Of a stretch of 64,000 nt of DNA, positions 23,301 through 34,255 are shown in pieces. Position 1 is the first letter of the stretch. Each line of letters opens with the position of its first letter. The notes under the pieces were generated by a model. The model did not search any database. It saw only the letters and a list, made by a program, of their open reading frames with translations, and was not told where the DNA came from. This stretch comes from Mytilus edulis (lineage: Eukaryota > Mollusca > Bivalvia > Mytilida > Mytilidae): NCBI RefSeq assembly GCF_963676685.1, contig NC_092350.1, forward strand, positions 38,964,873 through 39,028,872, written 5' to 3'. The translations under genes and the position numbers were made by a program.

Positions 23301-26300
23301 ATTATGTTAGATGCATTATTGTTATTTATGGAAATTCTGCATATATCTGATCAGATATAAGAATGCAAATTCTAATTATTGCAGTACTAATCCAGTCACA
23401 CTTTCTGCATTAATAATAAAAACCTCACAATATTTTCTGAATTTACAGTATATCAATTTAACATTATGTAAATTTTACAATTGGTGACATATAAATAGCT
23501 GGAAATCCTTTAAACATGTTTGCGTTCTGAAGAAAACTGGAATTTTCATAATTTACACTGAACATAATCATGATAATGAAACAAAAAATCAATCTATTTT
23601 TTTGTATTATTTCATAATTCAAGCTTTATAAGGGAGGCAACCTAGACATTTCCCCCAAGAAATTAAAACAATTTTCACCATGATCACAGGGAACATTTAT
23701 TATACAAAATATTATCCTGACTACTCTTAAATATTTCATCAGTGCTGTGTACTTACAAACCTCTTGACTATATGATTAAATAGGTCTTTACACTTACAAT
23801 AGTAATTCCTGGGTCAATAACTTCAACTAGTAACACTTTATTTGGGTAAAATGGTGTATTTTCTGATCCACTATCTGTAATAAATACATACAAATTTTAT
23901 TAACATGGCACTAATTCCTCGATAGCATAAAAATCATAATCTAAATATGAAATACTGTATAATTTTCATAAAATGTGTAAGATAATAATTCTACCTAAAC
24001 ATTCACCACTAACAGAATAAATTAAGAGTTTTACCACTGTGCCATCATTTACCGCCTTTCTATACAATATGACAATGCATGTACATGTACTATACTTATT
24101 TCAAGTGAAAATAAATAGTATTAAATGTCCAATACCAAATATCACAGGCATATCAAGATAAAATAGGATAATATGATATGAATATCAGTTCTGCTTTGCT
24201 CTAGATCAATATGGTGAGTCATTTTAAAGGGAATAGCTCTGAGGGGAAAGACGGCCTTTGTTTCTTTTTTTTATTTTGATAGTCTTCATATAAAAAATGA
24301 AAAAAAGAACAGCTAGAACATGTAGAAAGGTTGACAATATTGAAATCAATTGTTGTTTAATGTTATTTCCTTAGTTTAGGATTCAATTTGGACCAATGGA
24401 AGAGATCTGCATCTTCTTAATCTAAACAATCGATTAAAGTTGATCGTTAATTATGTAAAATTCAACTGAATTCTGTCATTTAACAACAACTACAATATTT
24501 TCTGAAATCTTAATTGTGTACCATTTTTTGTGACAGTACTCTAAGATTTTTAATTTTTTTCTTAAGAAAGTTAGGACTAAAAAATCTATTCAGTTTTAAT
24601 TTCCATTGATAAAGTTCCCAGTTACAACTCTCATCACAGGGATACAGGTACTAATAAAAAAACAATATGATTGATGTGAACTGTGTTACCATTACAATGA
24701 TTTATTTGTTGGTACACACAATTTAGTTTTAATGGAAGACTACTAATCATATATACTAAATGTCACATTTTAAGTTTTATTTTGGTAGATAATTACTCAT
24801 CAATTGAGGTGCTCCTGAATTGGAGGAAGATTCACAAAACAGAATTTTACAGAAAAAATGAAAAAAATTGTTTCTCTCCCCAATCTCATGTATCTCCACG
24901 GACTTTGTTTACTTTGAAAGTTGTTGACCTACAAATTAAAGTATTGCATGTTGATGTTTGAATCATTTACTGAACTATCGAACTCTGAGAATGATTTAAA
25001 TAACCCTGCTTCTACGTAGTGTGGCATTCCAACAATGACGTCACTATAAAAGATAATGTAGGTTGGATATATTTAGAATATCTCGACATACTGATTTTTC
25101 CAGATTGTAAAAGAAACGTAAATAGTGTAAAGGACAGCTCAAAATACGACAATTTCGCTAGAAACAGAAGGGAAATGTGTAAAAAAGAGTTTAAAGTCAA
25201 TCTATTCATTTGTGTGTCTCGTTCTCATCAATCTCAGTAAAATTTGTTGGGGGGTTTTCCACACTATAAAAACAAAATGAATGATGTGAGGGGATGTCTC
25301 TCTGGTCAACCCCATAGGGGATTGACGGCTTGAAGCCGTCTTTCCCAAAAAAAATTTAAATTTTAAATTGGACATTTACCTACATGTACTATGGTCCAAT
25401 ATCCAAAATCTAAATACATGTTTAGATTCAGCATATCAAAGAACCCCAAGGATTCAATTTTTGTTGATATCAAACAAAGTTTAATTTTGAACCACGATTT
25501 GGACCAACTTGAAATCCGGGCACATATTAAGCAAAAATCTAAGTACATGTTTAGAATCAGCATATCAAAGAACCCCAAGAATTCAATTTTTGTTGAAATC
25601 AAACAAAGTTTAATTTTGGACCCCAATTTGGACCAACTTGAAAACTGGGCCCATAATCAAAAATCTAAGTACATGTTTAGATTCAGCATATCAAAGAACC
25701 CCAAGAATTCAGTTTTTGTTGAAATCAAACAAAGTTTAATTTTGGACCCTTTGGGCCCCTAATTCCGAAACTGTTGGGACCAAAACTCCCAAAATTAATC
25801 CCAACCTTCCTTTTGTGTTCATAAACCTTGTGTTTAAATTTTATAGATTTCTATTTACTTATACTAAAGTTATTGTGCGAAATCCAGGAAAAATGCTTAT
25901 TTGGGCCCTTTTTTGGCCCTTAATTCCTAAACTGTTGGGACCAAAACTCCAAAAAATCAAATTTAAACTAAATTTATAGTGCGAAAACCAGTGTGTCTTC
26001 GGACGACGACGACGATGATGCCAACGTCATACCACCAAAAATGTGTTTGCGTCCATATAAAAATAAAGTTACCTGTCAAGAATTCAAATACAGCTGTGTT
26101 TGGGTTTTGTTTGCTGCTCAGTTTAACATTCAAACAGTTACATGTAATCACAACCATCTAAAATTAAAGTAAAACTGAACTAAAAGCTTGTATATTCATA
26201 ACTGTCACAGACTGTGTATGAGTTTTTAAACATTTGTAAAGCTACAGAAACAACAAATTTAGCCATTTTTTTTTATTTAAAAAGGAGCATACAATGTAAC

Positions 26301-27561
26301 TCATAAATTATATTTAAGTGAAACCACCCAATTAACAACTAGAACTGTGTTTTGTAATAACATGATTATGAATAATAAACATTGTGTTTAAGTTTTATAT
26401 TATGTGATTGAGGCAAACTAAAGTTAGAGAACATAAAAGAAAAATTCAGCATTTTTTTATGTTTATATAGGCTGTAACTTATAATTATAGTTAACAAATA
26501 AAGTGAGGCAACCCAGTTTCAAAATTGATCTACAAATATACATGGTGTTTTGTGGTAATAAGCATTGTGTAAAAGTTTTATAACATATCTAAGGCAAACA
26601 TAAAGTTAGAGAATTGTGAATAGAAACACAACGTAAACATGATAAAGCAATTGTTATGTTAATAAAGGGGCATAACTCATGAACTGTAAAAGTGAAGCCA
26701 CTCATCTGTCTTTTTTGTTAATATGCATTGTGTTAAAGTTTTTTACTATTAGGCTGATGCATAAGTTTTTTTACTCTTAGGTTGATGCAAGCTTACATGT
26801 AAGTTAGACAGAAAGGACAGAAATGATTTTTTTTTTGTGTTCATATATCATGTCTATGTATTCAGATATAATCTTGAAGATATAGTTTGAGTGCCAATAA
26901 GACAATTCTCCATCCATATATTTATAAAAATAAAAAAGCTGTGGTATGATTGCCAATTGATGAGACAACTCTTCACAAGAGACCATGGCCAAATGACACA
27001 GAAATTAACAATTATATGTTACTCTATGTATTGTGTACATGGTATATTAGTTTTGTAATATTTCATTGAGGCAAACTAAAGTTAAAGAATTGAAACCATG
27101 TATTTATTATAAAAATGTGTTTTCAATTTTAGACTATCTAAGTCATAAAATGACAGACTTGTTTAGGTCTATTTATGTTGATGAAAAAACTTAATTTTAC
27201 TTGGTAGCCAAAGTACATCACCTATGACAGCAAAAACCTGTCTGAGAGTTCACAAGTAAATGTACTTGAGCTATCTATATTTAATTATTTTATTGAACAT
27301 CCTTACTAAACACAGATGTTTTACCTCATTAAGTGTGGTTCCAGGTGGTTGCATTGTAGGGTTAATGAACATTATCTCCGATTTTTTAGGCTCTCTTTCA
27401 TATTTTTCTTTAGAAGACAAAGCATTGTCTTTCAATGTTGTCACTATTTGATTTAGATGTGTGACCTCTTTATACATATGCGTGGGTCTTGAAGTTAACC
27501 AATTTTGGTAACTTATTGACTTGTAGGAGTCCATATTTGCAACTTTTTTATTCTGGTCCAT
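14317..27561 (-). CDS. AKT1S1: PRAS40-like protein (AKT1S1/Lobe family), 13 coding exons, 455 residues
   Basis: Exons in transcript order (complement): 27561-27325, 26157-26073, 23874-23798, 23007-22879, 20165-20063, 19206-19098, 18309-18232, 17789-17737, 17336-17278, 16369-16291, 15636-15553, 15230-15091, 14451-14317. All have AG/GT borders and matching phases; together 1368 bp. The last two exons match vertebrate PRAS40: SASVPISVPTW corresponds to its SLPVSVPVW segment, DPENIAASMQAL to its IAASMRAL helix, and FGERPRPRLNTGDF to FGDLPRPRLNTSDF. T449 lies in RPRLNT and fits the Akt consensus RxRxxT. Exon 11 gives GLFMFDGGD where PRAS40 has its TOS segment GLFVMDED, followed by an acidic Ser-rich stretch. 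The upstream 290 residues are unlike vertebrate PRAS40: C85-x-C87, then HSCLNCG (C152, C155) after QPIGEWLV, and a charged probable coiled coil at about 215-290. Family role: PRAS40 binds and restrains mTORC1 and is released by Akt phosphorylation. The start codon is chosen because the exon has an AG acceptor just before it; an upstream coding exon is not excluded, as the frame is open to that acceptor. Confidence 0.85.
14800..15030 (-). repeat. Dispersed repeat copy inside a PRAS40-like gene intron
   Basis: On the minus strand this reads as the same family as 50165-50385 and 53630-53775: ACTGAAAGTCC-like, 'caaacacatcaaa'-like and ATATTCCTGAC words in the same order, then TTTGTAGCTAG with CTCTCACTTGTAT. 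It lies in the last intron of the PRAS40-like gene. Confidence 0.6.
17511..17605. mobile_element. 39-bp-arm palindrome (MITE-like) in an intron
   Basis: Left arm 17511-17549 starts ATCTTCGCTAGCCAAGGGTT; right arm 17567-17605 is its inverted copy with one mismatch, around a 17-bp loop. It is more GC-rich than the surrounding intron, so it stands out as inserted sequence. I recall this arm from other mussel sequences. Confidence 0.7.
17993..18177 (-). repeat. Fragment of the GGGGCCAGCTGAAGGACGCC dispersed family
   Basis: Reverse-oriented relative to 47803-48185. Shared words include CTAGTATA, GTTTAGGGGCCAGCTGAAGG, ACGCCTCCGGGTG and GACACATTCCCCATTTCCAT. It lies between exons 7 and 8 of the PRAS40-like gene. 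Confidence 0.75.
19370..19805 (-). repeat. Dispersed repeat with internal GAGGCAAACTAAAGTTAGAGAA units
   Basis: Two related units ('taataagcattgtg' to 'aggcaaact' and on) followed by GGACATATGTACAGATGGAT and CCACTACGATAAGGGCATAA. The same units occur several times at 26400-27110. The frames over it follow the repeat and are not genes. Confidence 0.65.
20170..22055 (+). mobile_element. Bivalve repeat with three to four 500-bp tandem units, abutting an exon
   Basis: GCATTTGACCCCTATGTTCT occurs at 20811, 21314 and 21815, giving a unit of 501-503 bp; copies are over 90% alike by eye. The left end has a small palindrome (AGGCTCTCAAGAGCCT). The right end has GACGACGGACGCCAAGTGAT and a hairpin (TTGTCCCTTCGGGACAGGTG). 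The left end lies about 5-10 bp from the splice acceptor of exon 5 of the PRAS40-like gene (20165 on the minus strand), so element sequence forms part of the acceptor's upstream region. No transposase is encoded, and the mobilising machinery is unknown. Confidence 0.8.
22363..22435 (+). repeat. Short copy of the GGTATGATTGCC dispersed family
   Basis: AAAAAGAAGATTTGGTACGA, TTGCCAACAAGACAACTCTC and CACAAGAGACCAAATGACAT follow the left end of the long copy at 48778-49085. Confidence 0.75.
25305..25345. repeat. Short hairpin GACGGCTTGAAGCCGTC with flanking CCCCATAGGGG
   Basis: Two small palindromes side by side: CCCCATAGGGG and GACGGCTTGAAGCCGTC. They lie just left of the tandem repeat at 25390 and may mark the end of an element. 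I recall this pair from bivalve repeats. Confidence 0.4.
25390..26040 (+). repeat. Dispersed repeat with three 126-129-bp tandem units
   Basis: CATATCAAAGAACCCCAAG starts at 25432, 25561 and 25687. A right part follows with two AACTGTTGGGACCAAAACTCC copies and a GACGACGACGATGATGCCAA end. The unit lengths are multiples of three and open on both strands, so ORFs appear on both. They are repeat shadows; no start context or domain supports a gene. It ends about 30 bp before exon 2 of the PRAS40-like gene. Confidence 0.75.
26400..27110 (+). repeat. Cluster of GAGGCAAACTAAAGTTAGAGAA units with a GGTATGATTGCC fragment
   Basis: Units at about 26405, 26530-26610, 26690-26810 and 27060 share AAGCATTGTGT(A/T)AAAGTTTT and GAGGCAAACTAAAGTTA words with 19370-19805. 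A GTGGTATGATTGCCAATTGA fragment lies at 26940-27010. All in intron 1 of the PRAS40-like gene coding region. Confidence 0.6.
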
Positions 27562-27570
27562 TATTTCTTG

Positions 27571-28801
27571 CTAAACAATAATTGACTTATTAAAGTTGTA
27601 TTTTATCTTGCATTAAAGGGAGACAAATCCCAAAACTTACAAATTTAGACCTCTATGAGTCAAAAGCAGATTAAGACTTATTATGTCTGAGCTCTGACTC
27701 CTTAATGCTCCTTTGCTACAGCAGGGGCATAAAATTAACATTTTCCCCAAAAATCTAAATCTCATTGCTCTAAACATGCTAAATGCAAACTTAATATATG
27801 CTCTGGTAAGTAGGTAAAGTAAGTAGTGACTTTATATTTAGAGTTTAAAACTAATCTTCCCCAACATGCCCAAGGCCATCTCAAAAAACAATTCAAAACA
27901 CAATGTATATCATGATGAAATATATACATTGTATATATACATGTAAGACACACTTAAGTACAAATACAATATTTTTAGCCAATCATCATGTCTGTGCATA
28001 ATTTGTAATTCAAAACAACGAGTTTTTTTTTTAATTACCTTGTCTACCCATGCACTTGCACTGCTAGGGAATTTACATGATACGAGTTTAAAATGGTACC
28101 ATTTAACTTGCTTCCCAATTTTGTACAGAGTACAGAGGCCTTAAAAGTGGCACTCACAGTACCCGGATCAAAGAGTTTATTAAAATGTAGTAAGTAATAA
28201 CATGAATAGTGCACCATACCATTATCACATTTGTCAAAGAACTACATAGTGTACCATATAAATGCCTCTGTTGGTTCAAAAAATAATAGTGTTGACACTG
28301 GAAAATTTTATAAGACCAGCAGACAACGTAAAAATAACTCTAAAAACTTAAAATAGACTTTACAGGTAAGCTAACGAGCATCACCATGATTGGATTAATT
28401 TGAGATGAAATAACTTACTGTGAAAACAAGTCCTGCACATAAACAATTCTGTAAATTATGACCATTCTCATAACTCAGACATGAAAAGTTTGCAGTAGAA
28501 ATAATATCATGTAAATGTCTATATCCTGAGGTCAGAATCTAAGTTAAGGACTCTTACAGAATTATATAACATGTACATATCTATATATAAGAGCAATCGT
28601 AATATGATGATCATTAACACAAACCTTTTTATGCATCAATTCGAATATCAGCTGATATAAAGTACATGTTTATGTATTTCTATGCGCGATAAAATTTAAT
28701 TATAACTGTTTTGTTTGTTGCCCTACTTTTTATTTGTGTGCCTGTTGTCACATATTAAAATAATCTGTGCATAACTTCGTCATTCTCAACTGTGCACTTA
28801 C
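27571..28801 (-). other. Putative first intron of the PRAS40-like gene
   Basis: Runs from the strong donor on the minus strand at 28801 (AAATA|GTAAGTGC) to the AG acceptor before the first coding exon at 27570. No repeat or gene recognised inside. Confidence 0.35.
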
Positions 28802-28930
28802 TATTTGGCTAAATTGCCGATAGAAGAAGAATCTTAAACCTTCAAATCGTTCCTATTTTGATTCGATGTCGTTTGACATGATCTAAAAAATCTCGGTTAA
28901 AGTCATCAATCAACTGCGGTCAGGTCAAAG
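28802..28930 (-). other. Possible 5' untranslated exon of the PRAS40-like gene
   Basis: The only strong minus-strand donor in a plausible place upstream of the first coding exon lies at 28801. The upstream limit is unknown and the right coordinate is approximate. The sequence is less AT-rich than its surroundings. This is a suggestion from splice-site reading only. Confidence 0.3.
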
Positions 28931-29515
28931 CACATGACCCCTTTCGGAACTTTTCCAAACAGGTACTCGATAGTTTCGAATTTCATTCATTGTAAATTTT
29001 ATAGTAAACATGACAACGAGACAAACAGATTGAAAGATATTATTTAGAAAATATAAAACGCAAATATGTATTTCAAAAGCGGATAAAAAAACTACATAGA
29101 TTCTCCGGATTCGAAAACAATTCAATTCGTCTGCTCTCACAAGGTAAACATTGGGTAGCTTGTCCCGTAAGCTGATCCACATGGTTGTGATTTTTATGTA
29201 AGGTTACGTATTCTGAAAGTAATTTAATAGGCTTTTGTCGATTTGTAAGATATTCTATGTCAGTTGATGTAAACTTTGCGTATGGGATAAAAGTTTTGGG
29301 ACTTTTTATTGATAATGAAAGACGAATTTTCCAAGATATCTTATGCCAAGTTGTGGTCAAAGTTCGAGGTCACGACAGAAGTTGGACTGAAATTTTGAGT
29401 TTTAACATTATGATTCCAAATTTGGGGTAGGACAACCTTTTAATGGCCTTTTGCTTTAAGGGTCCCCATTCTTTAAAGTAAGAGTTAATTCATGGTTATG
29501 GTTTATATGTGTGGG
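28931..29515. other. Upstream region of the PRAS40-like gene
   Basis: No repeat recognised. A minus-strand open frame at 29073-29360 begins with TTG, not ATG, and has no family resemblance, so I do not annotate it. The promoter may lie here. Confidence 0.3.
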
Positions 29516-29519
29516 TCTC

Positions 29520-29960
29520 ATTGTGGGGGGGGGGTTCTGATCCCAGATCCCGGATCACACCTACTGTTTTGTCAGATTTCCCGTATCCTCCTTACACTAT
29601 GTATGTAAGCAATTCTTATTTTTAGTAATTTCCCGTCTCCCACTAGACATCATTTCCCGTTTTCACAGCACAATAATTTGACTTTTACATGCCCCGCTTA
29701 CAAAAAATTGGCAATCCTGCGTCACACTTAGACCCAATGAGGTTAGGGTTTAAGGTTTGAGGGTTAGAGCAAGTATTAGGTTTAGGTATGGGTTAGGGTA
29801 GGGTTGGAGTAAAGGATAGTTTAGTATAGCTCTATGTGGGTTTTAATAGAACCCTAAAGTTAAAGAAGAGTTTTTTTTACAATTTTTTTAAGGGATTAAT
29901 TTATTTTTTTTTCAAAATTATTCAAATTTAGAATTTTTTATAAATTTCAAGAAGAAATCT
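29520..29960 (+). repeat. G run, CCCGT-rich repeat and a degenerate TTAGGG-like tract
   Basis: Ten G at 29525-29534, then several TTTCCCGT words up to 29660. From about 29737 to 29815, GGTTAGGGTTTAAGG and GGTATGGGTTAGGGTAGGG make a short degenerate array resembling the animal telomere repeat TTAGGG. Confidence 0.5.
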
Positions 29961-29969
29961 TCAATAGCA

Positions 29970-30170
29970 CAGTATTGCGCTATAAATTTGTAAGATCTTT
30001 GACCACATTTATTTTGTGTCAGAAACCTATATTATGTGAAATATTTTATCACAATTCAAATTCAGACAGTATCAAGCTTGAATATAATGACGTATTATGT
30101 TCAAATTTGCCCCCAACTGTTCAGGGTTCAACCTCTGTGGTCGTATCAGGCTGCACTCAGCGAAGCATTT
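29970..30170 (-). repeat. Dispersed bivalve repeat, copy B (reverse)
   Basis: Reverse-complement match to 3419-3575: CAGAAACCT(A/C)TATTATGT, CAGACAGTATCAAGCTTGAA, CAACTGTTCAGGGTTCAAC, GTATCAGGCTGC and GAAGCATTTT align with few differences. Confidence 0.75.
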
Positions 30171-30851
30171 TATTGCTTTTGCTTTACTCAGAAAGGGGTT
30201 ATCGTTCTCTGTTGTACAATAAAAAAAGAAAAAAGTGAAAATTATAACACATGTAACATGAGAATTGTCATTTTGTTACTCTGCTTATACCTACATTTAC
30301 CATTGGATCAGTTTAATGAAATCTATGACAAAATTTTACATCAGCAATATCTTAAACGAAATTAAAGTAATAAGTAAATTTCCAGTATATTGACCCGACA
30401 GAGACCTGACCATGGGCTTCTTGTCAGTTATTAATTAGCATTAGTGTTCTTAATTTTTGGAATTTTAAGGTTAAAAACTATATAGCTGACCCAATTTTCA
30501 AAATAATAACATATTAGATGTATAATATATTTCAACTATCTTACTAGGTAAAATTCATTAGATAAGAAAGTGTTTTTTTTGTTTTTTTAAAGTTTGTTTT
30601 ATTGGTTATACTGCAAGTTTATATACTATGCAAATAGAGATGAGTATCTTAATCGTCAATAATAAAGTACATTGTAGTATAATTTTCTCAATGGATTTTT
30701 AAAATCTCTGAATAAGTCTGTCTTTATATAGTTTAATGGATATTTAGAGTAATCAAGGCAGCTTTTAATTTTTTTCAATGTGTAAATAGAATATTGAATT
30801 ATCTATTAGTCCCAGGTAAATTCAAAACCAAAGATTTGTTAAAGATCATTA

Positions 30852-30994
30852 CAGTAGCGGATCCAGAAATTTTCATAAGTGGGGGCCCACTGACTGACCT
30901 AAGAGGGGGCCCGCTCCAGTCACGCTTCAATGATTCCTTATATAAGCAACCAAATTTTTTCCTAAAAAGGGGGGCCCCCCTAAATCCGCCTCTG
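30852..30994 (+). mobile_element. hAT5-like miniature element, copy 1
   Basis: Starts CAGTAGCGGATCC and ends AATCCGCCTCTG, so the ends form an 11-bp inverted repeat (CAG(A/T)(A/G)GCGGAT). It is flanked by an exact 5-bp duplication, CATTA, at 30847-30851 and 30995-30999. The interior is GC-rich and shared with the copy at 46166-46322. The CAGNGGCGG-type terminus is typical of hAT elements. A 5-bp duplication fits the hAT5 subgroup better than classic 8-bp hAT elements. Confidence 0.8.
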
Positions 30995-30999
30995 CATTA

Positions 31000-31574
31000 G
31001 ATGATTAGTAGATGACTTTAACATGTTTAAATAGTCATGAAAGTGGCACACTCTGTTATGTACTGGATGAAAACTTTATGAATACTTTATTTAATTAATA
31101 TACTGAACTCCTGGATTCAAGGTTGCAAAATTTAAACAGCAAATACATTACCTTTGTTTTGTTGTGTAGCTTTAAGTCATGTTCCTTTGCAGAATCTGGC
31201 TATACCATATATAGAACATTCATGCAGTCTATGTGTTAATGATATAAATGAGTGCTTATTTATCAATTATTTATGTAATTTCTCTGACAGTATGTCACAT
31301 GGTACATCAATTTAAGCAGTAATAACTTGTTTACTTAGTAATTAAATTTGTCTAAATGAAATCATAATCATGATTATGTTATTCTGAATGAGATCAAAAG
31401 GAAACAATATAGTGTTTGGTAAACAATTAGTTATAATCCTTTCACTTGATTTGCAGAAAAAAAACTTTCAGCAGTTTACCTGAAGGCATGTCATTCATTT
31501 AATCACAATTTAATTTAATCAGATGTTTAACATTAACCCATAAATTGTTAACTTTTGATCTCACTTATTACTTA
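31000..31574. other. AT-rich spacer
   Basis: No gene or repeat identified between two transposable elements. Confidence 0.4.
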
Positions 31575-32890
31575 TATATGTTACAGTGAATTTGTATAAT
31601 CAGGGATTATGTAGAATCCCTGATTTTTCAGGGAATATGTAGAATCACTAAAATCATTAGTAATTATATATAATCCCTGAAAATGACCAGTGATTTTACA
31701 TAATCACTGAACATTTTAATACTTATTCTACAAATTCCCTAATATTTTTTTCAGGGATTATGAATAATTTAATTTGTTTGATAAAAAAGAATAATACATA
31801 TAGAATAATCATCATTTTTTACTTTCATAGTTTAGTTTAAACATATTTTATTTGCTGAATTAAAGCAAAATGGATTAGACACAAGTAAATCATACTTTCA
31901 TATTCCTTGTAGATGAAATAATTTTGCTTTTAAACACAGAGGACGATCTTAAAGATACAACCAACTGAAGGTTTAGAGATAAAGTTGAAAACTTTCAAAA
32001 TTAATATTATCAAGATTCACTTTAAAGCGATAACTTTACATGTATTGTTTGTTTATTAAAAGCCAGAGTCCAATGGATATTCATGTTCTATTTGTAAATC
32101 CACAGAGCATGTTATTTGTGGTACATGGAAAACAAATTATGGAACATTTTTTTTTTTTTTTGATTTTTTTTTTGTTTTGTTTTTGTTCAAATGAACAAGA
32201 AAATTTAAACAGAGCGAACTTACGCATCTAAATGTATAGAAAAACTAAGGATTGACAATTAGGACGAAAGTTTAGAGGAAACTGGCATTTGGTGCAATAT
32301 TCTCTTAGCATAATTCCACAGGGTGAAAAAGGAAAGGGGATATCAAAAAACTTAATGATAATTGTTCACCAAAAGTCTGAAAAAGGATATCGCCTGGCCA
32401 AAAAACATTAGTTTCTTGCTTGAACCAGTTCGGTGTTGCTAATTCCCTTTTTGGGGGGTACCTACAGATTGTTTAAGGAACACTTTATTTCTCTTAAGCG
32501 GGTCATAAAATCTGATTCGATATGTGAATGAAAATGGTTTCTAAAATGTGGATATTGTGGTAATAACAGACGTAAGGCATTTATTTTAATATATTGTGTT
32601 TAACATTTTAATATATTGTGCCTAACATTTAAAAAAAATAGGGTTATCATTTTGATATTTTGTGCTTAACATTTTACAGTTTATGTTTATACAGTGTAAT
32701 GCTGTTTTCTTATGATCATTTATAGCATAAATTATTTGACGTTTATTCATTTTCTTTATAAATAAAACTATTTCTTCACTTCAGTTATTATGTATAATCC
32801 CTGACCTTTTTTCTAGTGATTATACATAATCCCTGAAAATTTCAGGGATTCTACATAATCACTGATTATACAAATTCACTGTAACATATA
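31575..32890. mobile_element. Non-autonomous element with 49-50-bp inverted ends and TAATCCCTGA motifs
   Basis: The left end (31575-31623, TATATGTTACAGTGAATTTG onward) is repeated in inverted orientation at 32841-32890 with one mismatch in the core. Both subterminal regions carry many copies, in both orientations, of TAATC(C/A)CTGA (31600-31750 and 32785-32870). If the true ends are CAGTGAATTTG, they are flanked by TA on both sides, as in Tc1/mariner-type insertion. The flanking sequence is itself symmetrical, so this is not certain. About 1.3 kb long with no transposase frame. Confidence 0.75.
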
Positions 32891-33451
32891 CATATATGTA
32901 TGAACAATAGTCATTAGGATGTGAAGTGATTTTTTAAATTGAATGATAAAACAATAAAACAATAGTTCTGTTGGTTGAGATTTTTATGAATGAAAGCTTA
33001 AGGAAAGAAATGTATTATTGGAGGTCAATGTTTATTTCAATTAAGCTTAACAGTTAAATAGAAATTGAAACATATACATTAAACATGTGAAAGTGAATCT
33101 TTCAGCACGATTCAAAATAATCTTTCGATTTTTTTTCAGTCTCTTCTCTTAAAAATTCATACCTTCCTTTTTGCTGATCCAGCGACTTTTGTCACAAAAA
33201 GGAAGCCAAAGTGATCCTATATTCTGTTGGTATACGTAGCGTCCACAAATATATATTCACTCTTTGGTTAAGGCCTGAAAATGTTTAAATCTCCAGTTGT
33301 GACTTAAAGACAACTCTGTCTCATGTTTGCATATATATGTATGTAACAATACCATCTTCATGCCTTATATATCATGTACTGTATTGTGACGCTAGATTAA
33401 AACTGACAAGGAAAGGTAACACCTGGCCACCAAAAGCTTTATTATTGTCAA

Positions 33452-33655
33452 GCTAAGGTGGTCGAGTGGTCTAGCGTGTCGGATACAGTGTAGGCGATTT
33501 GGTGTCTAGATATCTCAGTAGAATGAGTTTGAATCCCGGCGAGGGAAGAACAAAAAATTTGCGAAAGCAAATTTACACATCTAACATTGTTGGGCTGATG
33601 TTTAGACGAGTTGTATAATACAAGCTTAAGGTGCTTTAGATAAGTATTACACAAA
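33452..33655 (+). mobile_element. tRNA-derived SINE, copy 1
   Basis: The first 90 bp look like a tRNA gene: an A-box-like GTGGTCGAGTGGTCTA and a B-box-like GAGTTTGAATCCCGG at about 33525-33539. A non-tRNA body with GAAGAACAAAAAATTTGCGA and CATTGTTGGGCTGATGTTTA follows. The head does not fold as a complete functional tRNA. The right end is approximate. Confidence 0.6.
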
Positions 33656-33660
33656 GTTGT

Positions 33661-34244
33661 TAATTAATTCTTCTCGTTCTCTTCTACCATGTCTACCATA
33701 CATAGTAATGTGTACAACCCAAATTAAACATGTTGAATAACCAAGCAAGAATTAGGATTGTTAAAATAATAATTATCATGATTATTTCTTAAAAAATATT
33801 TGGAATAAAATGAAAACAAAACTTGTTATCAGCTAGTCATACAAACACTGTCAGATGATGTCTGAGTGCAATCCCAGACTTGCATGCATGCACCTTAAAA
33901 AGTTCAATACCATTTAACAGCCAATATTTTGGCCAATAAAAATGGCTTACATTCATCTTTTCATTTGAATCAGTGCAAAATTCATCACCAGAAAAACACA
34001 GTAAAGACTGGATTCCTAATGAATGTACTTATAATAATTACCTTAAATATTGCATGTTTTTGTAGTATATAATAAGAGACAGATTATACAAATGTACATT
34101 TTTTTTTATAAGAGAGCTACTGTTTCTCAAACTATAGCCATTCTTCAAACTGGTTGACGTGGTTGATAATAAGCAAATTGTCTGATAGTTTCAGCACTGA
34201 AATAATTTTTTTTATTCAATTCATGTTTAGTTTTCCTTTTTCAG
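33661..34244. other. Upstream region or first intron of the hydrolase gene
   Basis: AT-rich; ends in a good polypyrimidine-AG acceptor (CTTTTTCAG) at 34244, so the first coding exon of the hydrolase is probably preceded by a 5' untranslated exon that I could not locate. Confidence 0.4.
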
Positions 34245-34255
34245 AATGCTGAAAG

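Noticed and set aside
29073-29360. Minus-strand open frame of 95 codons upstream of the PRAS40-like gene
   Set aside because: It begins with TTG and has no ATG at its start, no family resemblance and no donor in the right phase to join the next exon.
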